The notes under the pieces were generated by a model. It was not told the DNA's origin. It saw nothing but the letters and a program-made list of their open reading frames with translations, and searched no databases. This document shows, piece after piece, positions 1 to 9,598 of a stretch of DNA of 64,000 nt; the first letter of the stretch is position 1, and each line of letters starts with the position of its first letter. Both the position numbers and the translations under genes were made by a program. This DNA comes from Mitsuaria sp. 7. Its GTDB lineage: Bacteria > Pseudomonadota > Gammaproteobacteria > Burkholderiales > Burkholderiaceae_C. Where the stretch lies: contig NZ_CP011514.1 of the NCBI RefSeq assembly GCF_001653795.1, positions 680,163 through 744,162 of the forward strand. The letters run 5' to 3'.

Positions 1-557
1 TGCTGCTGCTCTCGTGGGCGATGTTCGGACGCCGCGTTTCGCTGCGCCAGGCGGGCGCGCTGGCGGTCAGCTACGCCGGCGTGCTGCTGGTCTTCGGCCA
101 CGAGCTGCAGGTCGCCGGCGCCAACGTGTGGCTGGGCGGCGCCCTCGTCTTCGGCAGCGCGGTGGCCTATGCGCTCTACCTCGTCTACAGCGGCGAATGG
201 GTCAAGCGCCTCGGCGCCATGCGGCTCACGGGGCTGGCGACCTCGGTCGCCTGCGGCTTCTGCATCGCGCAGTTCCTGCTGTTGCGGCCGGTGTCGGGGC
301 TGGCCGACCTCGCGCCGGCCGTGTGGTGGCTGTCGGCGCTGAATGCGCTGGCCTGCACCTTCGCGCCGGTGCTGATGGTCATGATGGCGATCGAGCGCAT
401 GGGGGCGGGTGTCGCCGCGCAGACGGGCATGGTCGGTCCCATGTCCACGATACTGATGGGCGTGCTGATCCTCGACGAGCCGCTGACCGGCTGGGTCGTC
501 GCGGGCACGGTGCTGGTGCTGGGCGGCGTGTGGCTGCTCGCGCGCCAGCGGCGCTGA
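1..557 (+). CDS. EamA/DMT-family transporter, C-terminal part
   Basis: This is the C-terminal part of an inner-membrane permease of the drug/metabolite transporter superfamily. The start lies left of the window and the frame is open from base 3. About 184 residues remain, forming roughly six hydrophobic helices. The last repeat carries the familiar EamA pattern around MSTILMGVLILDEPL, where a small-residue-rich helix is followed by an acidic D-E before the final helix. The protein ends in a short basic cytoplasmic tail (LARQRR). The substrate cannot be told from the sequence. Two more EamA permeases lie in this window (1502-2419 and 29360-30319) and are not close copies. Confidence 0.85.
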   Translation, partial: LLLSWAMFGRRVSLRQAGALAVSYAGVLLVFGHELQVAGANVWLGGALVFGSAVAYALYLVYSGEWVKRLGAMRLTGLATSVACGFCIAQFLLLRPVSGLADLAPAVWWLSALNALACTFAPVLMVMMAIERMGAGVAAQTGMVGPMSTILMGVLILDEPLTGWVVAGTVLVLGGVWLLARQRR

Positions 558-576
558 CGCGCCGACACCTCTTGCT

Positions 577-600
577 CCCTCTCCCGCTTGCGGGAGAGGG
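577..600 (+). terminator. GC-rich hairpin after the EamA gene
   Basis: Perfect 10-bp arms (CCCTCTCCCG at 577-586, CGGGAGAGGG at 591-600) flank a CTTG loop, 20 bp after the EamA stop codon. GGGGTGAGGG follows, so the whole resembles a REP-like intergenic hairpin common in proteobacteria. There is no T-tract, so it may be a REP copy rather than a true terminator. Confidence 0.5.
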
Positions 601-665
601 CAGGGGTGAGGGCCAGCGGCCGTGGCAGTGCGCAAGCCCTCTTGCAATTGAGAACGGAGATCGAC

Positions 666-1454
666 ATGGACTTGGGACTGACGGGCAAGTGGGCCCTGGT
701 GTGCGCGGCCTCGAAGGGCCTGGGCGCGGGCTGCGCCGAGGCGCTGGCGGCCGAAGGCGTCAACGTGGTGATCACCGCGCGTGGTGAAGAGGCGCTGCAG
801 GCGCAGGCCGCGAAGCTGCGCGGCATCAATCCGGCGGTGCAGGTCGTGGCCGTGGCCGGCGACATCACCACCGAAGCCGGCCGCGCCGCCGCGCTGGCCG
901 CCGCGCCGCAGGTGGACATCCTGATCAACAACGCCGGCGGCCCGCCGCCGGGCGATTTCCGCGACTGGGAACGCGAACAGTGGCTCGCCGCGCTGGAGGC
1001 CAACATGCTGACGCCGATCGCGCTGATCAAGGCGACCGTGGACCAGATGGCCGGCCGCGGCTTCGGACGCATCGTCAACATCACGTCGGGCGCGGTGAAG
1101 GCGCCCATCGACGTGCTGGGCCTGTCCAACGGCGCGCGTTCCGGGCTGACCGGTTTCGTCGCCGGCATCGCACGCCAGTCGCGCATCGCCGGCCGCAACG
1201 TGACGATCAACAACCTGCTGCCCGGCGCCTTCGACACCGAGCGCCTGCAGAAGACCATGGCCGCCGGCGCGCAGAAGTCCGGCCAGCCGGTCGACGACGT
1301 GCGCGCCAAGCGCATGGGCGCGATCCCGGCGCAACGCTTCGGCAGCGCGGCGGAGTTCGGCGCGATCTGCGCGCTGATGTGCTCGTCGCATGCGGGCTAC
1401 CTGACCGGGCAGAACATCCTGCTGGACGGCGGGTCGTACCCCGGCACGTTCTGA
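666..1454 (+). CDS. SDR-family oxidoreductase with atypical active site
   Basis: A 262-residue short-chain dehydrogenase/reductase-like protein with a Rossmann fold. The N-terminus has a variant nucleotide-binding loop (CAASKGLGAG in place of TGxxxGxG), followed by NNAGG and the C-terminal LDGGSYPG end typical of SDRs. The catalytic Ser is present in NITSG, but the position 13 residues later, normally Tyr, is Ser, and the Tyr+4 Lys is Arg (LSNGAR). This matches the beta-ketoacyl-reductase-like SDR subgroup known to lack a perfect tetrad, so activity as a normal reductase is doubtful. The ATG at 666 was chosen because homologous sequence starts there. It stands alone after the hairpin at 577-600. 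Confidence 0.85.
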   Translation: MDLGLTGKWALVCAASKGLGAGCAEALAAEGVNVVITARGEEALQAQAAKLRGINPAVQVVAVAGDITTEAGRAAALAAAPQVDILINNAGGPPPGDFRDWEREQWLAALEANMLTPIALIKATVDQMAGRGFGRIVNITSGAVKAPIDVLGLSNGARSGLTGFVAGIARQSRIAGRNVTINNLLPGAFDTERLQKTMAAGAQKSGQPVDDVRAKRMGAIPAQRFGSAAEFGAICALMCSSHAGYLTGQNILLDGGSYPGTF

Positions 1455-1461
1455 TCGACGG

Positions 1462-1483
1462 CGCCGGCTTCGCGAGACCGGCG
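1462..1483. terminator. Possible bidirectional hairpin between convergent genes
   Basis: CGCCGG (1462-1467) pairs with CCGGCG (1478-1483), and the loop itself contains TCGCGA. It lies in the 47-bp gap between the SDR gene and the convergent EamA gene. The stem is short and lacks a T-tract, so this is a weak call. Confidence 0.35.
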
Positions 1484-1501
1484 TTGCCCCTCGCCGAGCG
1501 T

Positions 1502-2419
1502 TCAGCGCTTGGCTGAGGAGACCAGGATCCCTGCCGCGATCAGCGCGAAGGCCGCGCCGTGGAACCACGCCGGCCATTCGCCCAGCAGCGCGGCCGACAT
1601 CAGCGCCGCGAAGACCGGCGTGAGGTTGCCGAAAAACGCGGCCAGCGTCGGCCCCGCCTGGGCGACGCCCAGTCCCCAGCATCGGTAGGCGATGAGCGAG
1701 GGCCCGATCGCGACGTAGACCAGCGCCGCCACCAGCGGCCAGCCCCATTGCACCGACGGCACGCCGACGGCCTGCTCCACGCCCGCGGAGACCCAGCCGA
1801 AGGTCAGTCCGAACAGCATCTGCGCCATCAGCAGCGCGGACCAGTTCCAATCGGGCCGACGCTCGCCCTGCATGTGCGCGGGCGGTCGCGCCAGCAGCCA
1901 GCTGTAGAAGGCCCAGCTCAGCACGGCCAGCAGCATCAGCACGTCGCCGACGACGAACTGCACCTGCGTCAGGCGCTCCAGGTGGCCGCGCGAGATCACG
2001 AGCGCCACGCCCGCCAGCGAGAGCACCGCGCCGGCGAGCTGTCGGCGCGTCGGCCACACGCGGTAGAGCAGGGCGCCGACAGCCAGCATCCAGACCGGCA
2101 GGCTCGCGGCGATCAGCGTCACGTTCAATGCCGTGGAGCTGTGCAACGCCTGGTACTGCAGCGCGTTGTAGCAGCCCATGCCCAGCACGCCGGTCAGCGC
2201 GAAGTAGCCCCAACGGGCGCGCAGCGGGGTCAGGTCTTGCAGCAGCGCGCGCGCCGGCCGCGCGATCAGCACCAGCAGCACGAAGGCCAGCGTCCAGCGC
2301 GTCGCGTTGAGCAGCAGCGGCGGCACCAGCGCTCCGACCGAGCGCCCGACGACCGCGTTGCCCGCCCATAGCAGCGGCGGCAGCGTCAGCATCAGGGCCA
2401 ATCGTGGGGTCAAGGTCAT
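1502..2419 (-). CDS. EamA/DMT-family transporter
   Basis: A complete 305-residue permease with about ten hydrophobic helices arranged as two EamA repeats. The N-terminus (LPPLLWAGNAVVGRS) is typical of the family's first helix, and the second repeat ends with AALLGEWPAWFHGAAF, containing the conserved GE after a small-residue helix. Residues downstream of the ATG at 2419 match the family directly, while the frame upstream is only antisense to the neighbouring oxidoreductase. It is divergent from that gene (start 2516) and shares a 96-bp intergenic region with it. It probably exports a small metabolite; no substrate can be named. Confidence 0.88.
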   Translation of the reverse strand: MTLTPRLALMLTLPPLLWAGNAVVGRSVGALVPPLLLNATRWTLAFVLLVLIARPARALLQDLTPLRARWGYFALTGVLGMGCYNALQYQALHSSTALNVTLIAASLPVWMLAVGALLYRVWPTRRQLAGAVLSLAGVALVISRGHLERLTQVQFVVGDVLMLLAVLSWAFYSWLLARPPAHMQGERRPDWNWSALLMAQMLFGLTFGWVSAGVEQAVGVPSVQWGWPLVAALVYVAIGPSLIAYRCWGLGVAQAGPTLAAFFGNLTPVFAALMSAALLGEWPAWFHGAAFALIAAGILVSSAKR

Positions 2420-2515
2420 TGCGGCGATGCGCCGGAGTCGCGAGACTGGCACGATAGCCCCGATCGACGCGTCGGGCGACGCGCGAGCGACATCCACCCC
2501 TTGAGGAGAACCCTG

Positions 2516-3478
2516 ATGAGCGACAGAGCCGTGCGCATCTCGCAACCCGGCGGACCGGAGGTCCTGACGATCGAATCCGTCGAGGTCGGCGACCCGGGCC
2601 CCGGCGAGATCCGCATCCGCCACGCGGCCTGCGGCCTCAACTACATCGACATCTACCACCGCAGCGGCGTCTATCCGCTGCCGCTGCCGACCGGCCTCGG
2701 CATGGAGGGCGCCGGCCTCATCGAGGCGGTGGGCGAGGGCGTGACCCATCTGAAGGTCGGCGACCGCGCCGCGTACGCGAGCCAGCCGATCGGCGCCTAC
2801 GCGACCGCGCGCGTGATGCCCGCGAAGTGCGTCGTGAAGCTGCCGGACTTCCTCAGCTTCGAGCAGGGCGCGTCGATGATGCTCAAGGGCATGACGGTGC
2901 AGTACCTGCTGCAGCGCACGCTGCCGCAGGGCGGCCTTCAAGCCGGCGACCACGTGCTCTTCCACGCCGCGGCCGGCGGCGTCGGGCTGATCGCCTGCCA
3001 ATGGGCGAAGGCACTCGGACTGAGGCTGATCGGCACCGCCGGCAGCGACGCGAAATGCCAGCTCGCGCTGGACCACGGCGCGGAGTTCGCGATCAACTAC
3101 TCGACGGAGAACTTCGCCGATCGCGTCAAGGAGATCACCGGCGGCCAGGGCGTGAAGGTCGTCTATGACTCGGTCGGCGCGTCGACCTGGGAAGGCTCGC
3201 TCGCGAGCCTGCGGCCCTTCGGCCTGATGGTCAGCTTCGGCAACGCGTCCGGCGTGGTGCCGCCGATCTCGCTGAAGGCGCTGTCGGCGTCGGGGCTCTA
3301 CCTGACGCGGCCGTCGCTGTTCGTCCATCTCTCGTCGCTCGAGGCGACGCAGGACATCTCAGGGGCCTTGTTCCAGGCCGTCGAGCGCGGTGCGGTGAAG
3401 ATCGAGGTCGAACAGCGTTATCCGTTCGACGAGGTCCAGCGCGCCCATCGCGAGCTGGAAGCCCGCACGACGACAGGC

Positions 3479-3499
<21 letters not shown>
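2516..3499 (+). CDS. qorA: NADPH:quinone oxidoreductase (zinc-free MDR family)
   Basis: A 327-residue medium-chain dehydrogenase/reductase of the quinone oxidoreductase type, predicted to reduce quinones with NADPH in the cytoplasm. Visible marks are the GroES-like N-domain (CGLNYIDIYHRSG), the conserved LGMEGAG segment, the Rossmann motif AAAGGVG and the downstream VVYDSVG. The zinc-binding Cys residues of alcohol dehydrogenases are absent, as expected for Qor. A GAGGAGA ribosome-binding site at 2503-2509 supports the ATG at 2516. Its last 21 bases overlap the 3' end of the convergent histidine kinase gene. Confidence 0.92.
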
Positions 3500-5197
<1,698 letters not shown>

Positions 5198-5396
5198 GGG
5201 AGCGTGGCCCTGTTCGGCCCTGTTCTTGGTTACGTTTGGTCGCAGCGGATTGTCGCCGTCGCCCGTGTCCTGTCCATGGCCGCGATGTCCACTTCGTCAC
5301 GTCGAAGGCCCACGCGTGCCGGGCCGCCCGCGCCCGCGTGACGGCCTCCCTCCTCAGTGCAAAGGCTACGCAGACGGGCGTGCGAAAGCCAGCCCC

Positions 5397-5412
5397 GTTT
5401 CCCCGGGGGAAC
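5397..5412. promoter_or_regulatory. Palindrome upstream of the PAS kinase
   Basis: GTTTCCCCGGGGGAAC is an inverted repeat with 7 of 8 pairs matching. It lies in the 271-bp gap between lspA and the kinase gene, about 200 bp upstream of the kinase start. It looks like a dimeric regulator's operator. No regulator can be assigned from sequence alone. Confidence 0.3.
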
Positions 5413-5443
5413 CCTAGTGGCGAGGGGCGTGCAGGGTGTCGAA

Positions 5444-5463
5444 GGGCGCGCTCCCGCGCGCCC
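5444..5463 (-). terminator. Hairpin downstream of lspA
   Basis: A perfect 8-bp GC stem (GGGCGCGC / GCGCGCCC) with a 4-nt loop begins 6 bases after the lspA stop on the minus strand. Only a TTCG follows on that strand rather than a long T-tract. Placement makes termination of lspA transcription likely. Confidence 0.5.
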
Positions 5464-5468
5464 GGTGC

Positions 5469-5966
5469 TCAGCCGCGCTTGACGCGGCGCAGCTCGTCCC
5501 AGATCAGCAGCACGGCGCCGATCGTGATGGCGCTGTCGGCGATGTTGAAGGACGGGTAGTACCAGCCGGCCCAGTGCAGCTGGATGAAGTCGACGACGTA
5601 GCCGTGCAGCAGCCGGTCGACGATGTTGCCCACCGCGCCGCCCAGGATCAGGCTGAGCGCCCAGGCGAACTGCGTCTGGTGGCCGTGGCGGCGCAGCATC
5701 CAGACGATGAAGATGGTCGCGACCACCCCGAGTCCGACGAAGAACCAGCGCTGCCAGCCCGACGCGCCCGCCAGGAAGCTGAACGCCGCGCCGGTGTTGT
5801 GGACCCGCACCAGGTTGAAGAAGGGCAGCACGTAGTGGCTGTCCCCGTACTGGAAGCTGTGCAGGATCAGGACCTTGGTGAACTGATCGGCCACGATGAC
5901 CAGCAGGGCGATCGCCAGCCACTGGATGAGGCGGTTGTTCGAGGCGGACGGGGACTTGGTGGCCAT
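5469..5966 (-). CDS. lspA: Lipoprotein signal peptidase (signal peptidase II)
   Basis: A 165-residue inner-membrane aspartic protease that removes signal peptides from diacylglyceryl-modified prolipoproteins. Four hydrophobic helices are visible. The family signatures are the first-helix segment [38 protein letters not shown] with one catalytic Asp, and [11 protein letters not shown] with the second. The ATG at 5966 gives the usual length; upstream in-frame sequence is not lspA-like. In most betaproteobacteria lspA follows ileS directly. Here it stands alone, about 8.8 kb from ileS and on the same strand, so it needs its own promoter, which I could not identify. Confidence 0.95.
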   Translation of the reverse strand: MATKSPSASNNRLIQWLAIALLVIVADQFTKVLILHSFQYGDSHYVLPFFNLVRVHNTGAAFSFLAGASGWQRWFFVGLGVVATIFIVWMLRRHGHQTQFAWALSLILGGAVGNIVDRLLHGYVVDFIQLHWAGWYYPSFNIADSAITIGAVLLIWDELRRVKRG

Positions 5967-6124
5967 GGATGCTGCGGGAAGGGGGCTGCGTGACGGGACG
6001 TCGGGCGGAACCCGCAACTGTAGCGCCCGCCGAGGCCCGGCCGTGCGGCTAGAGTGCGGGCCGGGGAAGCCGCCATCGTTGCGCTTCCGATGATGACCGG
6101 ATGGTGAGAGCGGATGACGACCCG

Positions 6125-7543
6125 ATGAGACTGCGCCTGAAGATCCTGCTACTGGCGCTGCTGCCGCTGGTCGCCTCGCTGCTGCTGATCGCGGTGGCGG
6201 TGCGCCAGCAGGAGCGCGAGCTGCTCGCCCGCGAGCACGAAGCCGTGCAGCGCGCCTACATGGACGCGCGCCGCGACGAACTGCGCCACTACGTCGAGCT
6301 GGCGGTCAGCACGCTGCAGCCGCTGTACGAGCGCTCGCCCGCGCTCGCCGCCCGGACGACCGACGCCGATGTCGAACGCGACAAGCGCGAGGCGCTGCGG
6401 CTGCTGTCCTCGCTGGACTACGGCGAGGACGGCTACTTCTTCGTCTACGACCTGCAGGGCAGGGTGCTGATGCACTCCCGCCAGCCGGAACTGCTCGGTC
6501 GCGATCTCTGGGGGCTGCGCGATCCGCTGGGCCGGCCGACGATCCAGCAACTGGTCGAGCAGGCCCGGGCCGGCGGCGGCTATGTCGAGTACCTCTGGCG
6601 CAAGCCCTCCAGCGGCGAGATGGCGCCCAAGCTGGGTTACGTCGTCGCGATGGAGCGCTGGAACTGGATGCTGGGCACGGGCCTGTACCTGGACGGCATC
6701 CGCGCGACGCTGGAGCAGCTCGACCGCGAGGCGCAGGCCAACATCGCGCGGACCATGTGGGGCATCGCGGCGATCGCGGTGTTCGGCGTCGCGTTGATCA
6801 GCGCGTCCGCGCTGGCCTTGAACCTCAGCGAACACCGCCAGTCGGAGGCCCGGTTGCGCGCGCTGGCGCACGAGGTGGTGCGCTCGCAGGAGGACGAGCG
6901 CGCGCACCTCTCGCGCGAGCTGCATGACGGCGTCAGCCAGACGCTGGTGTCGACCAAGCTGCTGATCGAATCGGCGCAGCAGGCGGGCTCGACCGCGCTG
7001 CTGCCGCGCGCGCTCGAGCGCCTCAACGCGAGCCTGAGCGAGGTGCGCGGCCTGTCGCACCGGCTTCGCCCCGCGCTGCTCGACACGCTGGGACTGCCGG
7101 CGGCGCTGGCGCATCTCGCGCGCGAGTTCGACGAGGCCGGCTCGGTGCCTGTGGCCATGAGCGTCTCCGGCTCGCCGCGCGAGCTGCCGGAACTGCTCAA
7201 CACGGTGCTGTTCCGCGTCGCCCAGGAGGCCTTGACCAACGTCGCCAAGCACGCCGGCGCGGCGCGCGTGGAGATGGCGCTCGAGTTCGCGCCGGAGGCA
7301 GCCCGCGGCGATGCCGGCGCGGTGCTGCTGCGCGTCCTGGACGACGGCGCGGGTTTCGATCCCGCCGATGCGGAACGCGCCGATCCCAGCCAGGGCATCG
7401 GCCTGCGCAACATGCGTGAACGCATGGCCTCGGTCGGCGGGGTGCTGGACCTGCAGTCCAGCCCGGGCCACGGCACGCAGGTCGAGGCCGTGGTGCCCGC
7501 GTCGGCGATCAGCCGCCTGGCGCGCGACAATCCCGTGCCATGA
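6125..7543 (+). CDS. Cache-domain sensor histidine kinase (NarL/DegS type)
   Basis: A 472-residue membrane kinase. An N-terminal helix (about 8-26) leads into a periplasmic single-Cache domain with the pattern [18 protein letters not shown] second helix (about 215-235) is followed by a HisKA_3 dimerisation domain with His267 in [12 protein letters not shown] and an HATPase domain ([31 protein letters not shown]). Cache domains of this type usually bind small organic acids. Its stop overlaps the start of the response regulator gene (ATGA at 7540-7543), so the two form a translationally coupled two-component system. An in-frame ATG at 6101 is also possible; 6125 was preferred because the signal-anchor helix begins there. 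Confidence 0.9.
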   Translation: MRLRLKILLLALLPLVASLLLIAVAVRQQERELLAREHEAVQRAYMDARRDELRHYVELAVSTLQPLYERSPALAARTTDADVERDKREALRLLSSLDYGEDGYFFVYDLQGRVLMHSRQPELLGRDLWGLRDPLGRPTIQQLVEQARAGGGYVEYLWRKPSSGEMAPKLGYVVAMERWNWMLGTGLYLDGIRATLEQLDREAQANIARTMWGIAAIAVFGVALISASALALNLSEHRQSEARLRALAHEVVRSQEDERAHLSRELHDGVSQTLVSTKLLIESAQQAGSTALLPRALERLNASLSEVRGLSHRLRPALLDTLGLPAALAHLAREFDEAGSVPVAMSVSGSPRELPELLNTVLFRVAQEALTNVAKHAGAARVEMALEFAPEAARGDAGAVLLRVLDDGAGFDPADAERADPSQGIGLRNMRERMASVGGVLDLQSSPGHGTQVEAVVPASAISRLARDNPVP

Positions 7544-8187
7544 GTGCCGACCTTTCCTCCGTCCGGATCCTGCTGGTGGACGACCATCCGCTGGTGCGCG
7601 AGGGCGTGCGCTCGCGGCTGCAGGGCGAGGCGCGCTACCTCGTCGTCGGGGAGGCCGGCACCGCGGAGGAGGCGATGATGATGCTGATCGCCACGCAGCC
7701 TCAGGTGGTGCTGCTGGACGTCGGCCTGAAGGGGCACAACGGCATCCAGCTCGCGCAGACGATGCTGGAACGCGTGCCCGATCTCCGCGTCCTGATGTAC
7801 AGCATGTATGACAACCCCGAATACGTGCAGCGCGCCTTGCAGGCCGGCGCGCGGGGCTATGTGCTCAAGGATGCGCCGGCGGGGGAGATCGTCGCCGCGA
7901 TCGACGCCGTCGCGGCCGGCGGCACCTTCCTCAGCCCGGGCGTCTCCAAGCGGATGTTCCGCAGCCAGCAGCCGCGGCCCATCCTCTCGCCGCGCGAGAG
8001 CGAGATTCTCTCCGCGCTGGCCCGCGGCGAATCCAGCAAGCAGATCGCCAGGACGCTCGACCTGTCCGTGAGGACCGTCGAGACCCACCGGCAGAACATC
8101 AAGCGCAAGCTCGACCTGGAAGGCCAGGCGGAACTGATCCGCTACGCCGTGGAGCACGCGCGCGGACTGCATCGCGATCCTGTCTGA
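7540..8187 (+). CDS. NarL/FixJ-family response regulator
   Basis: A 215-residue DNA-binding regulator paired with the Cache kinase just upstream. The receiver domain (residues 7-125) has the acidic pair in LLVDDHP, phospho-acceptor Asp60 in VVLLDVGLKG and the conserved Lys in GYVLKDA. The C-terminal LuxR-type helix-turn-helix (about 145-205) reads LSPRESEILSALARG and SSKQIARTLDLSVRTVETHR. The start overlaps the kinase stop by four bases. Target genes are unknown; nothing adjacent looks like an obvious regulon member. Confidence 0.93.
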   Translation: MSADLSSVRILLVDDHPLVREGVRSRLQGEARYLVVGEAGTAEEAMMMLIATQPQVVLLDVGLKGHNGIQLAQTMLERVPDLRVLMYSMYDNPEYVQRALQAGARGYVLKDAPAGEIVAAIDAVAAGGTFLSPGVSKRMFRSQQPRPILSPRESEILSALARGESSKQIARTLDLSVRTVETHRQNIKRKLDLEGQAELIRYAVEHARGLHRDPV

Positions 8188-8315
8188 CGGACCCTGACGG
8201 GCGCTGACGGGCGCTGACGCTGGGGGGCGCTGTACGGGGCACCCGAAGGCGCAGACCGTGAAACCGGCACGGCGCAGGCGCCGACAGAGGGGACCTCCTG
8301 CCGACCTGCCGCGCC

Positions 8316-9446
8316 ATGTTGTCCTCTGCGTCCGGTGCTTCCAGAAGCCCCTCTTCGATGCCGCCCGACCAGCGGCTCGCTGTCCTGCGCTCGTCCGCCT
8401 CGTCCGCCTCGTCCGTTGTCGCGGAGGCCGGTCCTGCGCCCTCTCTTGCGGCTCACCGCTGGCTGGCCGAACTCGAAGGGCCGGAGACCTGGGTGTCGAC
8501 GGACCGGCCCGATCACCATGCGGCATTCCTCTTCGACATCAGCGTCTGCCTGCAGGGGATGGGCCTCTTTCCGGCCGGCATGGGCCCGCTGGTCAGCTGG
8601 GCGTTCTTCGACCGGTGCAAGGAGGGCCGCGTCCTGATGGCGCAGGATCCGGACGCAGGGTCCACCGCGTGCCGCCGTCCCTGGCTCTGCGGATTCTTCG
8701 CGTACGACGGCAGCGCGCACATCGGCCTCGGCGAAGTGCGCGAGGTCGGCGGCGAGGCCCATCCGGTGATGCGGATCAGCCGGCCGTTGTGGGCCAGCCT
8801 GGTGTTCGAACTGGCGGCCGAGGCGGCCCGACGCTGTCACGAATCCTGCGGACAGACGGCGCCGGACTGTTGTCGCGACGGCATCGCGTTGCGGGCGGGT
8901 CTGGTCCTGCAATTGCGATGCGAGCCGGCGCTCGCCGAACGGCTGGCGATGCAGCATCCGCTGGCGCGACGCTTCGTGCCGCCGCCCTTGTCCGCCGACA
9001 CGGCGGAGTCGAACCGTCAGGCCGCCTTCGAGAAATTGGGGAAGAAGTCCCGGGGCTCCGACTACCGGTCCCCGATCGATCTCATGCGCGTGATGTTCTC
9101 GAACGACGACCTGCGCGAGAAGGCGCTGCGCTGCAACAACCTCGAACGCGTGGCCCGCGCGCTCAGCGTCAGCCCGACGGCGCTACGAGCCGCATTCAAC
9201 GCCGAATGTGTGGGACGGCCGATGACGATGCTTGGTGCGCAGTGTCTGCATCCGGAACTGGTCCGCGGCGTTTCCGGCGCTCCGCGTGCCGGGATCTCGG
9301 AGGCGCGGGCGTGGCGGGCCGCCACCGCCATGGCCATGTTCGAGCGGGGTGAGGACCTGGCGGACGCCTTGAGTCGCGGGATCGTGCGGATGGGGGCGGT
9401 GAAGGCCACGCGGTGGGAGCCACCGGGGAGCAACGGTGGGGTCTGA
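8316..9446 (+). CDS. Unknown protein with AraC-like helix-turn-helix segment
   Basis: I do not recognise this 376-residue protein. The first 45 residues are Ser/Ala/Pro-rich and probably disordered. The middle (about 50-215) contains hydrophobic strands and several Cys residues (FDISVCLQGMG, WLCGFFAYDG). Residues 276-297 (LERVARALSVSPTALRAAF) look like the first helix-turn-helix of an AraC/XylS DNA-binding domain, and residues 331-362 could be a degenerate second one. It may be a divergent AraC-type regulator or a secreted protein with such a motif. The ATG at 8316 has no strong ribosome-binding site, and an in-frame ATG at 8358 is an alternative. CTGACGGGCG occurs twice in tandem about 100 bp upstream. 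Confidence 0.6.
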   Translation: MLSSASGASRSPSSMPPDQRLAVLRSSASSASSVVAEAGPAPSLAAHRWLAELEGPETWVSTDRPDHHAAFLFDISVCLQGMGLFPAGMGPLVSWAFFDRCKEGRVLMAQDPDAGSTACRRPWLCGFFAYDGSAHIGLGEVREVGGEAHPVMRISRPLWASLVFELAAEAARRCHESCGQTAPDCCRDGIALRAGLVLQLRCEPALAERLAMQHPLARRFVPPPLSADTAESNRQAAFEKLGKKSRGSDYRSPIDLMRVMFSNDDLREKALRCNNLERVARALSVSPTALRAAFNAECVGRPMTMLGAQCLHPELVRGVSGAPRAGISEARAWRAATAMAMFERGEDLADALSRGIVRMGAVKATRWEPPGSNGGV

Positions 9447-9496
9447 GGGTTGACCCTTACGTGCTCCCACGTCCCGGACCTAGTCCGTGCAACGGA

Positions 9497-9512
9497 TGTG
9501 AAAAACGTCACA
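9497..9512. promoter_or_regulatory. CRP/FNR-type operator upstream of cstA
   Basis: TGTGA (9497-9501), six bases, then TCACA (9508-9512) is a perfect match to the core CRP recognition pattern, ending 86 bp before the cstA start codon. In enterobacteria cstA is activated by cAMP-CRP, so the placement makes biological sense. That this organism uses it for a CRP-family protein is inference. Confidence 0.6.
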
Positions 9513-9598
9513 GGAACGGAAACTGCCGCCGCAAGACAGCCCGCGCGTGTCGTCGTCCTTCGTGGCCGCCGGGCGCGCGACGATAAAAGGAGACATCG

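Noticed and set aside
2605..3328. Upstream extension of the EamA permease at 1502-2419 to more than 600 residues
   Set aside because: The added N-terminal sequence is His/Arg/Ala-rich and antisense to qorA; the permease's first helix starts right after the ATG at 2419.
5357..5412. Possible riboswitch (cyclic-di-GMP-like GCAAAGGC and GAAAGCC boxes) between lspA and the kinase
   Set aside because: The boxes are in the wrong order and spacing for the known class, the tetraloop receptor is missing, and no gene follows on the + strand.
8188..8250. CTGACGGGCG tandem units as a regulatory array before the unknown gene at 8316
   Set aside because: Only two full units and one partial unit are present directly after the regulator stop codon, with no promoter-like sequence. 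Probably local slippage.
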